From an uncultured Erysipelotrichaceae bacterium (lineage in GTDB: Bacteria > Bacillota_I > Bacilli_A > RFN20 > CAG-826), in NCBI GenBank assembly GCA_902802355.1, contig CADCLU010000007.1:1-64000 (forward strand): a stretch of 64,000 nt of DNA, given 5' to 3'. Position 1 is the first letter of the stretch. Each line of letters begins with the position of its first letter. Shown in pieces: positions 38,102 to 47,442 of the stretch. The notes under the pieces were generated by a model. That model was not told the origin of the DNA and made no database searches. It was given only the letters and a program-made list of their open reading frames with translations. The position numbers and the translations under genes are program-made.

Positions 38102-38802
38102 TGAGCTATCTTGATCCCCTCTTCAAAACCCTTGGAATCTTAGCCAAGAACAAAGAAGTCTATGAGGTCGCTTTGACCCATAGTTCTGTTAATGCTGTAA
38201 GCAACAAAAAGCATCAGGACTATGAGAGGCTTGAGTTTTTGGGTGACTCAATGGTTGGGGAAGTGGCAGGTGAGCTTTGCTACCGTTACCACCCAGAGAT
38301 GCAGCAAGGGGATCTTAGCATTCTCAAGAGCCAATTCATCAGAACAGAATCGGAAGCGGACCTCGCTAAAGCGATGGGTCTCGTTCCATATATCAAAGTC
38401 GGACCATCCTTCACCGGCAAGGTCGAAGACAATCTCTCCGTCTTAGAGGATTGCTTCGAATCCTTCATCGGAGCGATGCTTCTCGACCAAGGCCTCGAAT
38501 TCACCCACAAGTTCGTTTGGAAGTTATTTGAAGAACCAATCAAATTCGGAACCATCCTCTACGAGGAGAATCCTAAGAGCGAGCTTCAGGAAGCCATTCA
38601 GGCCGACACCAAAGAAACCGTCGTCTACAAACTTCTCAAAGAAGAAGGCCCGAGCAATTCCAAGATCTATCTCATGGGTGTCTACTTCATGGGCAATGAG
38701 CTTGGAAGAGGCAGTGGCCGTAGCAAGAAAGAAGCGGAGACCGCCGCAGCGAAAGACGCTCTCAACAAGAGGGCCTATATCGCCATCCCAGAGGAAAAGT
38801 AA
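38101..38802 (+). CDS. rnc: Ribonuclease III
   Basis: 233 residues. Nuclease domain with YERLEFLGDSMVGEVAG and EDCFESFIGAMLLDQG (catalytic Asp/Glu), followed by a double-strand RNA-binding domain (about 155-228, ending GRSKKEAETAAAKDAL). It would cut the pre-16S and pre-23S stems flanking the rRNAs in this window. The ATG overlaps the plsX stop (TAATG). Confidence 0.96.
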   Translation: MSYLDPLFKTLGILAKNKEVYEVALTHSSVNAVSNKKHQDYERLEFLGDSMVGEVAGELCYRYHPEMQQGDLSILKSQFIRTESEADLAKAMGLVPYIKVGPSFTGKVEDNLSVLEDCFESFIGAMLLDQGLEFTHKFVWKLFEEPIKFGTILYEENPKSELQEAIQADTKETVVYKLLKEEGPSNSKIYLMGVYFMGNELGRGSGRSKKEAETAAAKDALNKRAYIAIPEEK

Positions 38803-39779
38803 TGGGTTTATTCAGTTATCTTAAAAGCAAGTTCTCCAAAAAAGAGAACAGCACGAAATACGAAAAAGGCTTAGCCAAGAGCAGAGCCGCTTTTGCTGAT
38901 CGCCTCGAAGATCTCTCCAAGCGTTACAAGAAAGTCGACAATTCCTATTTCGAAGAGCTTGAGCAGATCCTCATCGAAGCCGATGTCGGAGTCGCTCTCA
39001 CTCTTAAGCTTGTCGAGAATCTTCTTGATAAATCCCAGAAAGAAGGAATCTCCGAACCTTCCAAGATCAACGAAGAACTCATCGACCAGATGTTTGTCAG
39101 CTATGTCGAAGGCGGAGAAAGCATCACCAATGAAATCCAGTTCGCCGAAGAAGGCCCAACCGTTCTTCTTGTCGAAGGCGTTAACGGAGTAGGCAAAACA
39201 ACATCCATCGCCAAACTCGCCCATCGCTATATGCAAAAGGGCAAGAAGGTCATGCTTGTCGCTGCCGATACATTCAGAGCAGGCGCAGTGGAGCAGCTTA
39301 AGATCTGGGCCGACCGTCTTAAATGCCCAATCGTCACCGGCTTAGAGAATGGTGATCCAGCATCCGTTTGCTATGACGGTGCGAAATACGCCAAAGCCAA
39401 CAAAGTCGATCTTATGATCGTCGATACAGCAGGCCGTCTCCATAACAAAGCCAACCTTATGGCGGAGCTCGGCAAAATCAAACGCGTGCTTGAACGCGAA
39501 ATCCCAGGCGCCCCACATGAGACTTTCCTCATCATCGACGCCACAACGGGACAAAACGGAGTTTCACAGGCTAGCGCCTTTAAAGAAGTCAGCAATATCA
39601 GCGGCATCGTCATCACCAAGATGGATGGCACCTCCAAAGGAGGAATCATCCTTTCCATTCGTGATGAGCTCGGTGTCCCAGTCCGCTTCATCGGACTTGG
39701 CGAAGGAATGGATGATCTTGAGGAATTTGACCTCGATGAGTATCTCCATGCTTTGCTCGTGGGGAATGAAAAGAAATGA
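38802..39779 (+). CDS. ftsY: Signal recognition particle receptor FtsY
   Basis: 325 residues with a short N-terminus lacking the long acidic A domain, then the N domain and the G domain: GVNGVGKTTSIAKLA (P-loop), DTFRAGAVEQL, DTAGRLHNKANLMAEL, ITKMDGTSKGG, FIGLGEGMDDLEEFD. It docks SRP-ribosome complexes at the membrane and works with Ffh, encoded two genes downstream. The start overlaps rnc by one base. Confidence 0.97.
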   Translation: MGLFSYLKSKFSKKENSTKYEKGLAKSRAAFADRLEDLSKRYKKVDNSYFEELEQILIEADVGVALTLKLVENLLDKSQKEGISEPSKINEELIDQMFVSYVEGGESITNEIQFAEEGPTVLLVEGVNGVGKTTSIAKLAHRYMQKGKKVMLVAADTFRAGAVEQLKIWADRLKCPIVTGLENGDPASVCYDGAKYAKANKVDLMIVDTAGRLHNKANLMAELGKIKRVLEREIPGAPHETFLIIDATTGQNGVSQASAFKEVSNISGIVITKMDGTSKGGIILSIRDELGVPVRFIGLGEGMDDLEEFDLDEYLHALLVGNEKK

Positions 39780-40114
39780 AAGACGAGATCATCGAAAGAC
39801 GTGAGGAGATGATTGAGCTCTTTGACGCTTATGGGGAGCTCTTGACGAAGACCCAGCAGGATCTTTTCAAGGAGTACTATCTCTATGACCTCTCCCTCAG
39901 CGAGATCGCCGAGGATAGGTCCATCAGCAGAAGCGCAGTCAATGACACCCTCAAGAAAGCCATAGCGAAACTTGAGGAAACAGAAAGCAAGATCAAACTA
40001 GTAAAAACCAAAAAATCCTTGCAAAAACGCGTCGAAAAATTGGAAAAAGCGAAAACTAACGAAGAAAAAGAAGAGGCACTAGACTCTTTGAAGGAGTACA
40101 TCAATGGCATTTGA
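39776..40114 (+). CDS. ylxM: YlxM/p13-like DNA-binding helix-turn-helix protein
   Basis: 112 residues. Helix-turn-helix of sigma-70 region 4 type: TKTQQDLFKEYYLYDLSLSEIAEDRSISRSAVNDTLKKAIAKLEE, then a Lys/Glu-rich helix. YlxM modulates SRP assembly or activity in streptococci and lies between ftsY and ffh as is typical. Overlaps ftsY by 4 bases and ffh by 11. Confidence 0.92.
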   Translation: MKDEIIERREEMIELFDAYGELLTKTQQDLFKEYYLYDLSLSEIAEDRSISRSAVNDTLKKAIAKLEETESKIKLVKTKKSLQKRVEKLEKAKTNEEKEEALDSLKEYINGI

Positions 40115-41450
40115 GACACTATCAGAAAAATTCAGCGCCCTCTTTAAGAAGATGCGCAAAGAAGACAAGCTCACCGAAGCCAATGTCGAAAGCGCAATCC
40201 GCGAAATCCGCATCGCCCTCTTAGAAGCCGATGTTAATTTCAAAGTCGTCAAAGCCTTCACTGAGGATGTCAGGGAAAAAGCCCTTGGCCAGGAAGTCCT
40301 CCTCAAGGTCAACCCATCGCAGCAATTCATCAAGATCTGCCACGATGAGCTTGTCACCCTTTTGGGCCAGGACAACAGCCAAATCAAATACCAGAACGGA
40401 CTCACGATCATCATGCTCGTTGGTCTTCAAGGTTCAGGTAAAACCACCAGTGCTGGCAAACTCGCCTATCTCCTCAAGAACAAGCTTTCGAAGAAACCTC
40501 TCCTTGCTGGCTTAGACGTCTACCGTCCAGCCGCTATCGATCAGTTAGGTACCGTTGCAAAGCAAGTCGGAGTCGATTTCTTCAACATGGGCACGAATGT
40601 CGACCCAGTCGAGGTTGCCAAGAAAGCCGTCAAGAAAGCGGCAGACGAAGGATATGACGTCCTTATCCTTGATACCGCTGGCCGTCTCCAGATCGATGAG
40701 AAGCTCATGGACGAGCTCAAGAACATCAACAAAGCCGTCCACCCAGATGAGGTTCTTCTTCTTGTCGATGCCGCAGCAGGCCAAGACTCCGTCAACGTCA
40801 CGAATACATTCAACCAAGATCTCCGTCTTACCGGCGTCATCATGTCCAAACTCGATGGCGATGCCAAAGGCGGTGCCGCTTTATCAATCAAATATATGAC
40901 CGGTCTTCCGATCAAATTCGCTGGTGTCGGTGAGAAACTCACCGATCTCGACATCTTCTATCCTGACCGTATGGCGGATAGAATCCTTGGCATGGGAGAC
41001 GTTGTCTCTCTCGTTGAGAAAGTCCAAGAGACCGTCGACCAGAAGGAAGCGGAACGCGAAGGCCGCAAACTCATGGAAGGCGACTTCACCCTCGAGGACA
41101 TGCTTAAGCAAATGAAGATGGTCCAGAAGATGGGCTCCTTAGGAGGCCTTCTCAAGATGATCCCAGGCATGCCAAAGATCAGCGATGAGCAACAAGAGCA
41201 AGCTAAGAAAGAGATGAAGGTCTTCGAGGCCATCATCAATTCCATGACCCCATATGAGAGGCGTCATCCAGAGGTCCTCAAATTCTCCCAGAAGAACAGA
41301 ATCGCCAAAGGATGTGGCAAAACCAATGCCGACGTCAACCGTGTCATCCGCAAATGGGAGAACTCGAAGCAGATGATGAAACAGATGAAGCAATATAGCA
41401 AATCAGGCAAGATGCCTGGTGGTTTCGGTGGATTCGGAGGAATGCGCTAA
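40104..41450 (+). CDS. ffh: Signal recognition particle protein Ffh
   Basis: 448 residues. NG domain with VGLQGSGKTTSAGKLA, DVYRPAAIDQL, DTAGRLQIDEKLMDEL and SKLDGDAKGG; M domain from about 300 with GDFTLEDMLKQMKMVQKMG and the RNA-binding segment RRHPEVLK..SRK-type helices (QKNRIAKGCGKTNADVNRVIRKWE), ending in a Gly/Met tail. It binds signal sequences and 4.5S RNA. No SRP RNA gene is in the window. The start lies inside ylxM; the stop overlaps the next gene's ATG. Confidence 0.97.
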   Translation: MAFETLSEKFSALFKKMRKEDKLTEANVESAIREIRIALLEADVNFKVVKAFTEDVREKALGQEVLLKVNPSQQFIKICHDELVTLLGQDNSQIKYQNGLTIIMLVGLQGSGKTTSAGKLAYLLKNKLSKKPLLAGLDVYRPAAIDQLGTVAKQVGVDFFNMGTNVDPVEVAKKAVKKAADEGYDVLILDTAGRLQIDEKLMDELKNINKAVHPDEVLLLVDAAAGQDSVNVTNTFNQDLRLTGVIMSKLDGDAKGGAALSIKYMTGLPIKFAGVGEKLTDLDIFYPDRMADRILGMGDVVSLVEKVQETVDQKEAEREGRKLMEGDFTLEDMLKQMKMVQKMGSLGGLLKMIPGMPKISDEQQEQAKKEMKVFEAIINSMTPYERRHPEVLKFSQKNRIAKGCGKTNADVNRVIRKWENSKQMMKQMKQYSKSGKMPGGFGGFGGMR

Positions 41451-43300
41451 TGGCAGATGAAGCAGAGAAGCAAGTAATCTATCAGCCGAAGAAGATGTAT
41501 AACTCGATGCTCAAGAAGCAGTATCACGATACTGCGGCATCGTATTTCGACGATCTCTGCGCCAAATCCGGAGTGAGCAAAGAAGAGAACGCTGCACTCA
41601 TCAAACAGCTTAACCAAGCCGAAGCGAAATATAACGAGGCCCTCAAAGCCCGTAACAAAGTAGCGGGGAAGAAGACCCTTCTTATCGTCCTTGCCGTTAT
41701 TTCATTCATTGCCGCCATCGCAGGCATTTTCGTTGGCACATCCGATTGGGAACTTGCCTTCATTGGTTGGATCATGCTCGGTGTTGGCCTTGTCCTTGCC
41801 ATCGCTTTCATCCTCATCGAGGTCATGACTGTTGAGAAAAAACTCAAAGCGGCCCAATCCGTTCTCGATGAAGCCAAAAAGAAGAAAGATGAAATCCTTG
41901 CGGCCTGTTACAAGAACACCGCTCCATTAAATGACATGCTCGATTGGGGCGCCCCTCAGGAAATCATGGAGAAAGCCACCCCGATCATCGACCTTGACCC
42001 AATCTTCATGGGCGATAGGCTTCAGGCCCTCATGGAGAAATTCGGGTTTGAGGAAGTCACCGATCCAAACCAATCCGTTCTCGAAGTCTTAAGTGGTCAG
42101 ATTCAAGGCAACCCATTCGTCCTTGAGAAAGTCCTTGATTGCACCATGTACGAAAAGACATACGAAGGCACTTTGACGATTCACTGGACGACAACCTCAC
42201 GCGATAGCCAAGGCCGTATTCAGACCCATCATCATTCGCAGACGCTTCATGCCTACGTTAAGAAACCGGCTCCTAGATATACCGCAATCACCCAGCTTGT
42301 CTATGGCTCCGAAGCCGCTCCTCATTTGAGATTCTCCCGCACTCCAGTCCACGCTGAGAAGATGAGCGAAAAGGAAAGACAGAGCTTCATTAAGAAGAGA
42401 ATCAAGAAACTCGATAAGGAAGAGGTCAAAGACCTTGGCAATATCAGCGAGAACTTCACCAAGATGGGCGATGACGAATTCGACGCTCTCTTTGGTGCGT
42501 ATGACAGAAACAACGAAGTTGAGTTCCGTCTTCTCTATACTCCTCTCGCCATCAGGAACACCCTTGATCTCATGAAGAACCCTGAGCCTTACGGAGACGA
42601 TTTCTCGATCTACAAGAAAAACATGATCACCGTTGTGAGAAGCGAGCACTCCCAGAGGTTCGATTATTCTTCTTCGCCAACCAATTTCATGGGCTACGAC
42701 CTTTCGAAGATGAAAGATGAGTTTGTCGCATATTGTGACAAGTTCATCATGAACCTCTTCTTCGATCTCGCCCCAGTCATCAGTGTCCCTCTCTACCAAA
42801 TCCACAAACCATACGACTACATCTTCAAGACCCCATACCGCTCCAATTTCTCAAGCTTCGAGCAAGAGACTTTGGCCAACGGACTTGACCCAATGCTCTT
42901 CATTCCAGACGGAGCCGGACGGGATTTGCCATTGATTTTGAAAGCGGAGTCCGCCTCAAGGAGAGGCAGTGGAGACTCAGTCCGAGTCAACGCCATGTCC
43001 TTCGTCGAGGTTCCAATGGTCGATTATGTTTCGGTCTTCGGAGGAGACGGAAGCTGGCATTCAGTTCCAGTCCATTGGATCAGATATGACGAGGTCCATA
43101 AGATCTCGAATATGGGTATCGCCAAGGTCGGTGCTTCCCGTAAAGCCTACCTCGAAGGCAAGGACAGCAACTTCGGCGGTTCGCCTCTTAGAGCCGCGAT
43201 GACTCACTTCGAAAGAGGCCTCATGGCCATCTTCGAGGGCAACGAGGATTTCTTAGAAGAGTTAAACGACACCTTGGTCGAATACTTTGTCGACAAATAA
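41450..43300 (+). CDS. Large membrane-associated protein of unknown function, partner of LemA
   Basis: 616 residues. An N-terminal helical part with coiled coil (about 15-75), two membrane helices (about 76-130), a second coiled coil (about 130-155), and a large soluble domain to the end containing IHWTTTSRDSQGR and HHSQTLHAYVKKPAP. It starts one base before the end of ffh and is followed 59 nt later by a LemA gene. I recall similar long proteins next to lemA in Mollicutes (annotated as a MAG1210-type family), but this is from memory. Function unknown; the soluble domain carries no catalytic motif I can name. Confidence 0.65.
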   Translation: MADEAEKQVIYQPKKMYNSMLKKQYHDTAASYFDDLCAKSGVSKEENAALIKQLNQAEAKYNEALKARNKVAGKKTLLIVLAVISFIAAIAGIFVGTSDWELAFIGWIMLGVGLVLAIAFILIEVMTVEKKLKAAQSVLDEAKKKKDEILAACYKNTAPLNDMLDWGAPQEIMEKATPIIDLDPIFMGDRLQALMEKFGFEEVTDPNQSVLEVLSGQIQGNPFVLEKVLDCTMYEKTYEGTLTIHWTTTSRDSQGRIQTHHHSQTLHAYVKKPAPRYTAITQLVYGSEAAPHLRFSRTPVHAEKMSEKERQSFIKKRIKKLDKEEVKDLGNISENFTKMGDDEFDALFGAYDRNNEVEFRLLYTPLAIRNTLDLMKNPEPYGDDFSIYKKNMITVVRSEHSQRFDYSSSPTNFMGYDLSKMKDEFVAYCDKFIMNLFFDLAPVISVPLYQIHKPYDYIFKTPYRSNFSSFEQETLANGLDPMLFIPDGAGRDLPLILKAESASRRGSGDSVRVNAMSFVEVPMVDYVSVFGGDGSWHSVPVHWIRYDEVHKISNMGIAKVGASRKAYLEGKDSNFGGSPLRAAMTHFERGLMAIFEGNEDFLEELNDTLVEYFVDK

Positions 43301-43311
43301 TATGTTTATTT

Positions 43312-43332
43312 GCACCCTAAGGGTGCTAATAT
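43312..43332 (+). promoter_or_regulatory. Palindrome and -10 of the LemA gene
   Basis: GCACCC-TAA-GGGTGC (43312-43326) abuts TAATAT (43327-43332); an AAAGGAG SD follows. The hairpin has no T-run after it, so it is more likely an operator than a terminator. Confidence 0.5.
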
Positions 43333-43358
43333 AAAGCCAACCACAAAGGAGAATAACA

Positions 43359-44024
43359 ATGGCACCACAATTAGACGAATTAGACAAGTCCTTGGAAAAT
43401 ACCGAAGGATTACGCGTTCACGTCATCGAAAAGAAAGTTCCAGTCGAGCTTGATGGCATGGACAAATTCATCAACATCGGAGTTTGGTTCCTCTTCATCA
43501 TCGGCGGTATCGTCTACATGTTTAAGAAAGCCAAAGCCAAGACCTATTTCAAACAGCTTGAGCAGAAGATCCAGCACGACGCTTCAACCATCGACAACTA
43601 CATGGTCCAGCGCGTCACCATCCTCAAGAACGCCGCCAAGCTTCTCGACAAGGCCGTTGACTTAGATAAAGATACTTTCACCAACATCGCCAAAGCCCGC
43701 GCTGGCATCGACCCAGATGTTGCCCGTAACGAACTCCAGACCACTCTTGAGAACATCGACAAGAAGATCAACATCGCCTTCGAGAAATACCCAGAACTCA
43801 AGGCTCACCAGGAAATCGCCGCCGTCATGCAGCAGAACTCCTACCTCCAGCAGGAAATCACCGCTGCCCGCGAAGTCTATAACGACACCGTCAATCACTG
43901 GAACACCGAGATCTTCAGCCTTTGGGCCAAGAAGTATGTCGCTGCCAAAGAAGGTTACACCACTCGTATCCCATTCACTGCCAGCTTAGCAATGAAGCAG
44001 GAATCCGAAGGCGTCTTCTTCTAA
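43359..44024 (+). CDS. LemA-family protein
   Basis: 221 residues. One membrane helix (about 35-50) followed by the LemA four-helix region: QHDASTIDNYMVQRVTILKNAAKLLDKAVDLDK...NIAKARAGI, ending with YNDTVNHWNTEIFSLWAKK and a PFTASLAMK tail. LemA proteins are common surface or membrane proteins of uncertain role. SD AAAGGAG before the ATG. Probably works with the 616-residue protein encoded upstream. Confidence 0.9.
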   Translation: MAPQLDELDKSLENTEGLRVHVIEKKVPVELDGMDKFINIGVWFLFIIGGIVYMFKKAKAKTYFKQLEQKIQHDASTIDNYMVQRVTILKNAAKLLDKAVDLDKDTFTNIAKARAGIDPDVARNELQTTLENIDKKINIAFEKYPELKAHQEIAAVMQQNSYLQQEITAAREVYNDTVNHWNTEIFSLWAKKYVAAKEGYTTRIPFTASLAMKQESEGVFF

Positions 44025-44040
44025 ACAACCACGCAACAAA

Positions 44041-44070
44041 AAGAGGCTGAGTCACAGCCTCTTTTCTTTT
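44041..44070. terminator. Bidirectional terminator between lemA and pyrB
   Basis: AAGAGGCTG-AGTCA-CAGCCTCTT hairpin with TTCTTTT on the right and A-run on the left; both genes converge on it. Confidence 0.92.
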
Positions 44071-44077
44071 GCTCTTT

Positions 44078-45172
44078 TTATTTGCTTGGCTCACCGATGT
44101 CGCAATAGACGCATCTGAGATGACCTTCTTCATCGATCTTCTTGTAGAGTGGCTCAAGTTCTTGCTCGCCTGCGGACACGCACTTAGGATTGTCGCATTT
44201 GTGTTCGCTATGGATATAGCCTTTGCCAGCGAAGACATCTTCCTTGATAGGATTCTTCTTCGCGATATCAAGAAGGAGGAGGATGAGAGCCATTCTCATG
44301 TACTTGCCATTCAAGCATTGCTTGAAGTAGCAGGCTCTTGGATCATCATCGACTTTGACGCTGATCTCATTGACGCGTGGAAGAGGATGCATGATGATCA
44401 TGTCTTTCTTAGCGGCCTCAAGCTTATCGACGGTGAGGATGTAGTTGTCCTTGAGTCTTTCGTATTCCGCAAGGTCATCGAATCTCTCTCTTTGGATGCG
44501 GGTCATATATAAGACATCAAGAGATGGCATGGCCTCTTCAAGAGAAGTGGTTTCAACATACTCCATGTGGTTTGGCTCAAGGATGTCCTCTTTGACGTAG
44601 TCAGGAAGCTTGAGCTCCTTTGGAGAAATGAGGACGACTTTGATGTTCTTGTAGCGGCTTAAAGCGGCTAATAAGGAGTGGACGGTTCTGCCAAGCTTAA
44701 GGTCTCCGCAGAAACCGACGGTAAGGTTATCAAAACCGCCTTTTTCTTTATAAATCGTCAGCAAATCCGCCATGGTTTGGGTTGGGTGGCAGTGTCTGCC
44801 ATCGCCTGCATTGATGACTGGGATCGAGCCAGCGCGGGAGGCAACAAGGGCTGCGCCTTCCTGGGTGGTTCTCATGGCGATGATGTCGGCATAGCAAGAG
44901 ACGGTCTTCGCGGTATCGGCAAAGCTTTCGCCTTTGGCAGCGCTGGAATTGCTAGCGCCGGCAAAGCCAAGCACGTTTCCGCCAAGCTCCATCATGGCAG
45001 CGGTGAAGGATAAACGGGTTCTCGTCGATGGCTCATAGAAAAGCGTGGCGAGTTTCTTGCCCTTACAGGCCTCGCTATACTTCTCTGGGTTCTCGGAGAT
45101 GTCGATGGCCTTCTTGCAAAGTGCCTCGATCTCTTCAACCGATAAATCAACGATATCGATGACGCTGCGCAT
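44078..45172 (-). CDS. pyrB: Aspartate carbamoyltransferase catalytic chain with C-terminal PyrI-type zinc site
   Basis: 364 residues. Residues 1 to about 315 are a normal Pyr[13 protein letters not shown] (carbamoyl-phosphate loop), [26 protein letters not shown] and [10 protein letters not shown]. The last ~46 residues are extra and carry four cysteines (326, 331, 354, 357) in CDNPKC...LRCVYC, close to the zinc domain of the regulatory chain PyrI, but without the PyrI nucleotide-binding domain. This makes an unusual partial fusion; the zinc site may stabilise trimer contacts. Last gene of the pyr operon, two bases after pyrE (TAA-AG-ATG). Confidence 0.93.
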   Translation of the reverse strand: MRSVIDIVDLSVEEIEALCKKAIDISENPEKYSEACKGKKLATLFYEPSTRTRLSFTAAMMELGGNVLGFAGASNSSAAKGESFADTAKTVSCYADIIAMRTTQEGAALVASRAGSIPVINAGDGRHCHPTQTMADLLTIYKEKGGFDNLTVGFCGDLKLGRTVHSLLAALSRYKNIKVVLISPKELKLPDYVKEDILEPNHMEYVETTSLEEAMPSLDVLYMTRIQRERFDDLAEYERLKDNYILTVDKLEAAKKDMIIMHPLPRVNEISVKVDDDPRACYFKQCLNGKYMRMALILLLLDIAKKNPIKEDVFAGKGYIHSEHKCDNPKCVSAGEQELEPLYKKIDEEGHLRCVYCDIGEPSK

Positions 45173-45174
45173 CT

Positions 45175-45819
45175 TTATTCACCTTTGATCCAGCTCTCGT
45201 CGCTTGGATTGTTTCTGAATTTGATTAAGCGCTCAATGTCGCTCTTTTCGATGTAGCCTTCCTCGGCGGCAACGGAGGCGATGACGTCGAAGTTGGTGAG
45301 GGAGATGTTCTTAACGTTTGCAGCGGCAAGTCTCTCTAAACCTTTCTTCATGCCATAGGTGAAGATGGAGACGATGCCAAGGACCTTGGCGCCGGCTTCT
45401 CTAAGGACGTCGACGACTTCGAGGACGCTTCCGCCAGTGGAGATAAGGTCTTCAACGACGACGACCTTCTGGCCTTTCTCAAGCTTGCCTTCGATCTGAT
45501 TCTGTCTGCCATGGTCTTTGGCGCCGCTTCTGACGTAGCCCATTGGGAGATTCATGATGTGGCCGACGATGGCAGCGTGGGCGATACCAGCCGTGCTGGT
45601 ACCCATAAGGACTTCGACTTCTGGGTAGTTCTTTTTGATAGTCTCGGCTAAGGCGTTTTCAACGTCGCTTCTGACGGCTGGGGCAGTGAGGGTGAGACGG
45701 TTGTCGCAATAGACAGGGGATTTGATTCCGCTGGCCCAGGTGAATGGTTTGTTTGGGCTGAAGAAGACAGCCTTGATGCTGAGTAAGTCTTTAGCAATTA
45801 ATTGATCGATGTTTTCCAT
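45175..45819 (-). CDS. pyrE: Orotate phosphoribosyltransferase
   Basis: 214 residues; forms OMP from orotate and PRPP. PRPP-binding motif [14 protein letters not shown]-terminal [16 protein letters not shown], and a [12 protein letters not shown] loop. The start at 45819 is chosen over an upstream ATG because AGGAG precedes it. Two bases after pyrF. Confidence 0.96.
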   Translation of the reverse strand: MENIDQLIAKDLLSIKAVFFSPNKPFTWASGIKSPVYCDNRLTLTAPAVRSDVENALAETIKKNYPEVEVLMGTSTAGIAHAAIVGHIMNLPMGYVRSGAKDHGRQNQIEGKLEKGQKVVVVEDLISTGGSVLEVVDVLREAGAKVLGIVSIFTYGMKKGLERLAAANVKNISLTNFDVIASVAAEEGYIEKSDIERLIKFRNNPSDESWIKGE

Positions 45820-45821
45820 TT

Positions 45822-46523
45822 TTATTCTCCTAAGAAATCTTTGATGCATCTTTCGTAAGCGGCAACTGGGTCGCTTGCGGCGGTGATTGGACGTCCAACG
45901 ACGATGTAGTCGCTGCCAATCGCTCTAGCAGCGGCTGGGTCCATGACTCTCTTCTGGTCGCCTTTATCGCCATCGGCGAATCTGATGCCAGGGGTGACGG
46001 TGAGGAAGGAGCTTCCGCAGACCTCGTGGACCTTGCCAGCTTCAAGTGGCGAGCAGACAACGCCATCAAGACCGGATTCTTTGGCGGTCTTGGCGTAGTG
46101 CATGACGACTTTGTCGATTGGCTCATGAATAAGGATGTCTCTTTCCATCGATTCCTGATCGGTGGAGGTGAGTTGGGTGACCGCAAGAAGAAGAGGTCTC
46201 GTTCCGTCTGGTCTAGTGAGGCCTTCGATGGCGGCTTCCATCATGGCTCTGGTTCCTGCGGCGTGGAGATTGCACATATCAACGTCGAGGCCAGAGAGTC
46301 TAGCCATGGCTTTCTTGACGGTGTTTGGGATGTCGTGGAGCTTGAGGTCGAGGAAGATCTTGTGTCCTCTTTTCTTAATCTCTCTCACGATGGATGGGCC
46401 TTCCGCATAGAAGAGTTCCATGCCGATTTTCACGAATGGCTTTCTGCCAGTGAACTTATCAAGAAATTCGAGTGTCTTTTCCTTGCTCTCGAAATCGCAA
46501 GCGATGATTACGTCTTTTGCCAT
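45822..46523 (-). CDS. pyrF: Orotidine 5'-phosphate decarboxylase
   Basis: 233 residues; converts OMP to UMP. Catalytic [14 protein letters not shown] segment, N-terminal [17 protein letters not shown], and the phosphate-binding C-terminal [15 protein letters not shown]. The start at 46523 is preferred because GGAGGAAG lies 9 nt upstream on the minus strand; a further upstream ATG would overlap pyrD. Confidence 0.96.
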   Translation of the reverse strand: MAKDVIIACDFESKEKTLEFLDKFTGRKPFVKIGMELFYAEGPSIVREIKKRGHKIFLDLKLHDIPNTVKKAMARLSGLDVDMCNLHAAGTRAMMEAAIEGLTRPDGTRPLLLAVTQLTSTDQESMERDILIHEPIDKVVMHYAKTAKESGLDGVVCSPLEAGKVHEVCGSSFLTVTPGIRFADGDKGDQKRVMDPAAARAIGSDYIVVGRPITAASDPVAAYERCIKDFLGE

Positions 46524-46524
46524 C

Positions 46525-47442
46525 TTATTTTCTTCCTCCAATTATTTCTTTAAGTGATTTGAGGCCGTATTTCTCCATTATCCTTGGCAAATCCTCAATG
46601 ATTTCTTTGCAAGCATAAGGATTTACGAGGTTGGCAGCGCCTACTTCAACGGCTGTGGCGCCCGCCATCATCATCTCAAGGACGTCTTCTGCGCTAGAGA
46701 CGCCGCCCATGCCGATGACTGGGATCTTGACCGCGTGTGCGACCTGATAGACGCATCTAAGCGCGACAGGGAAGACGGCAGGTCCAGAGAGGCCTCCGGT
46801 CTTGATGCCAAGGATTGGTTCCCCGGTCTTAAGATCGATTCTAAGTCCCATCAATGAATTAATGAGAGAGATGCCATCGGCTCCACCTTCTTCAGCGGCC
46901 TTCGCGATTGCGACGATATCCGTGACGTTAGGGGAGAGTTTGACGATGAGTGGTTTGTGAATGACCTTCTTAACGGCCTTAACAACATTTCTGACGTTGT
47001 CAGGGTCTGTTCCGAAGGCAAGTCCTCCGCCATGGACGTTTGGACAAGAGACATTGAGCTCAATCCAACCGACCATATCGACTTTGTCGATCTTCTCGCA
47101 ATTAGAGACATATTCCTCTAAGGAGAAGCCGGAGATATTGGCCATGACTGGCTTATGGAAGACCTTCGCTAACTTAGGAAGCTCTTCACTGATGACTTTC
47201 TCGATGCCAGGGTTCTGAAGTCCGATGCAGTTGATCATGCCAGCAGGGCACTCAGCGATACGAGGGGTTGGGTTTCCGAATCTTGGTTCAGCGGTGGTTC
47301 CTTTGAATGAGAAGGTTCCAAGCATGTTGATGTCATAGAGTTCAGCGAACTCGTAGCCGAATCCATAGGTTCCGGAAGCTGGGATGATTGGGTTATCGAT
47401 CTCGATTCCCAAAAGGTTGATCTTGGTGTCTATTTCTCCCAT
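46525..47442 (-). CDS. pyrD: Dihydroorotate dehydrogenase, class 1B catalytic subunit
   Basis: 305 residues. FMN enzyme with catalytic Cys in IELNVSCPNVHGGG, CIGLQNPGIEKV near the N-terminus, and VIGMGGVSSAEDVLEMMMAGATAVEVGAAN at the end. Class 1B enzymes use NAD+ through PyrK, which is encoded immediately upstream and overlaps by 13 bases. SD AAGGAGGA before the ATG. Confidence 0.96.
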   Translation of the reverse strand: MGEIDTKINLLGIEIDNPIIPASGTYGFGYEFAELYDINMLGTFSFKGTTAEPRFGNPTPRIAECPAGMINCIGLQNPGIEKVISEELPKLAKVFHKPVMANISGFSLEEYVSNCEKIDKVDMVGWIELNVSCPNVHGGGLAFGTDPDNVRNVVKAVKKVIHKPLIVKLSPNVTDIVAIAKAAEEGGADGISLINSLMGLRIDLKTGEPILGIKTGGLSGPAVFPVALRCVYQVAHAVKIPVIGMGGVSSAEDVLEMMMAGATAVEVGAANLVNPYACKEIIEDLPRIMEKYGLKSLKEIIGGRK

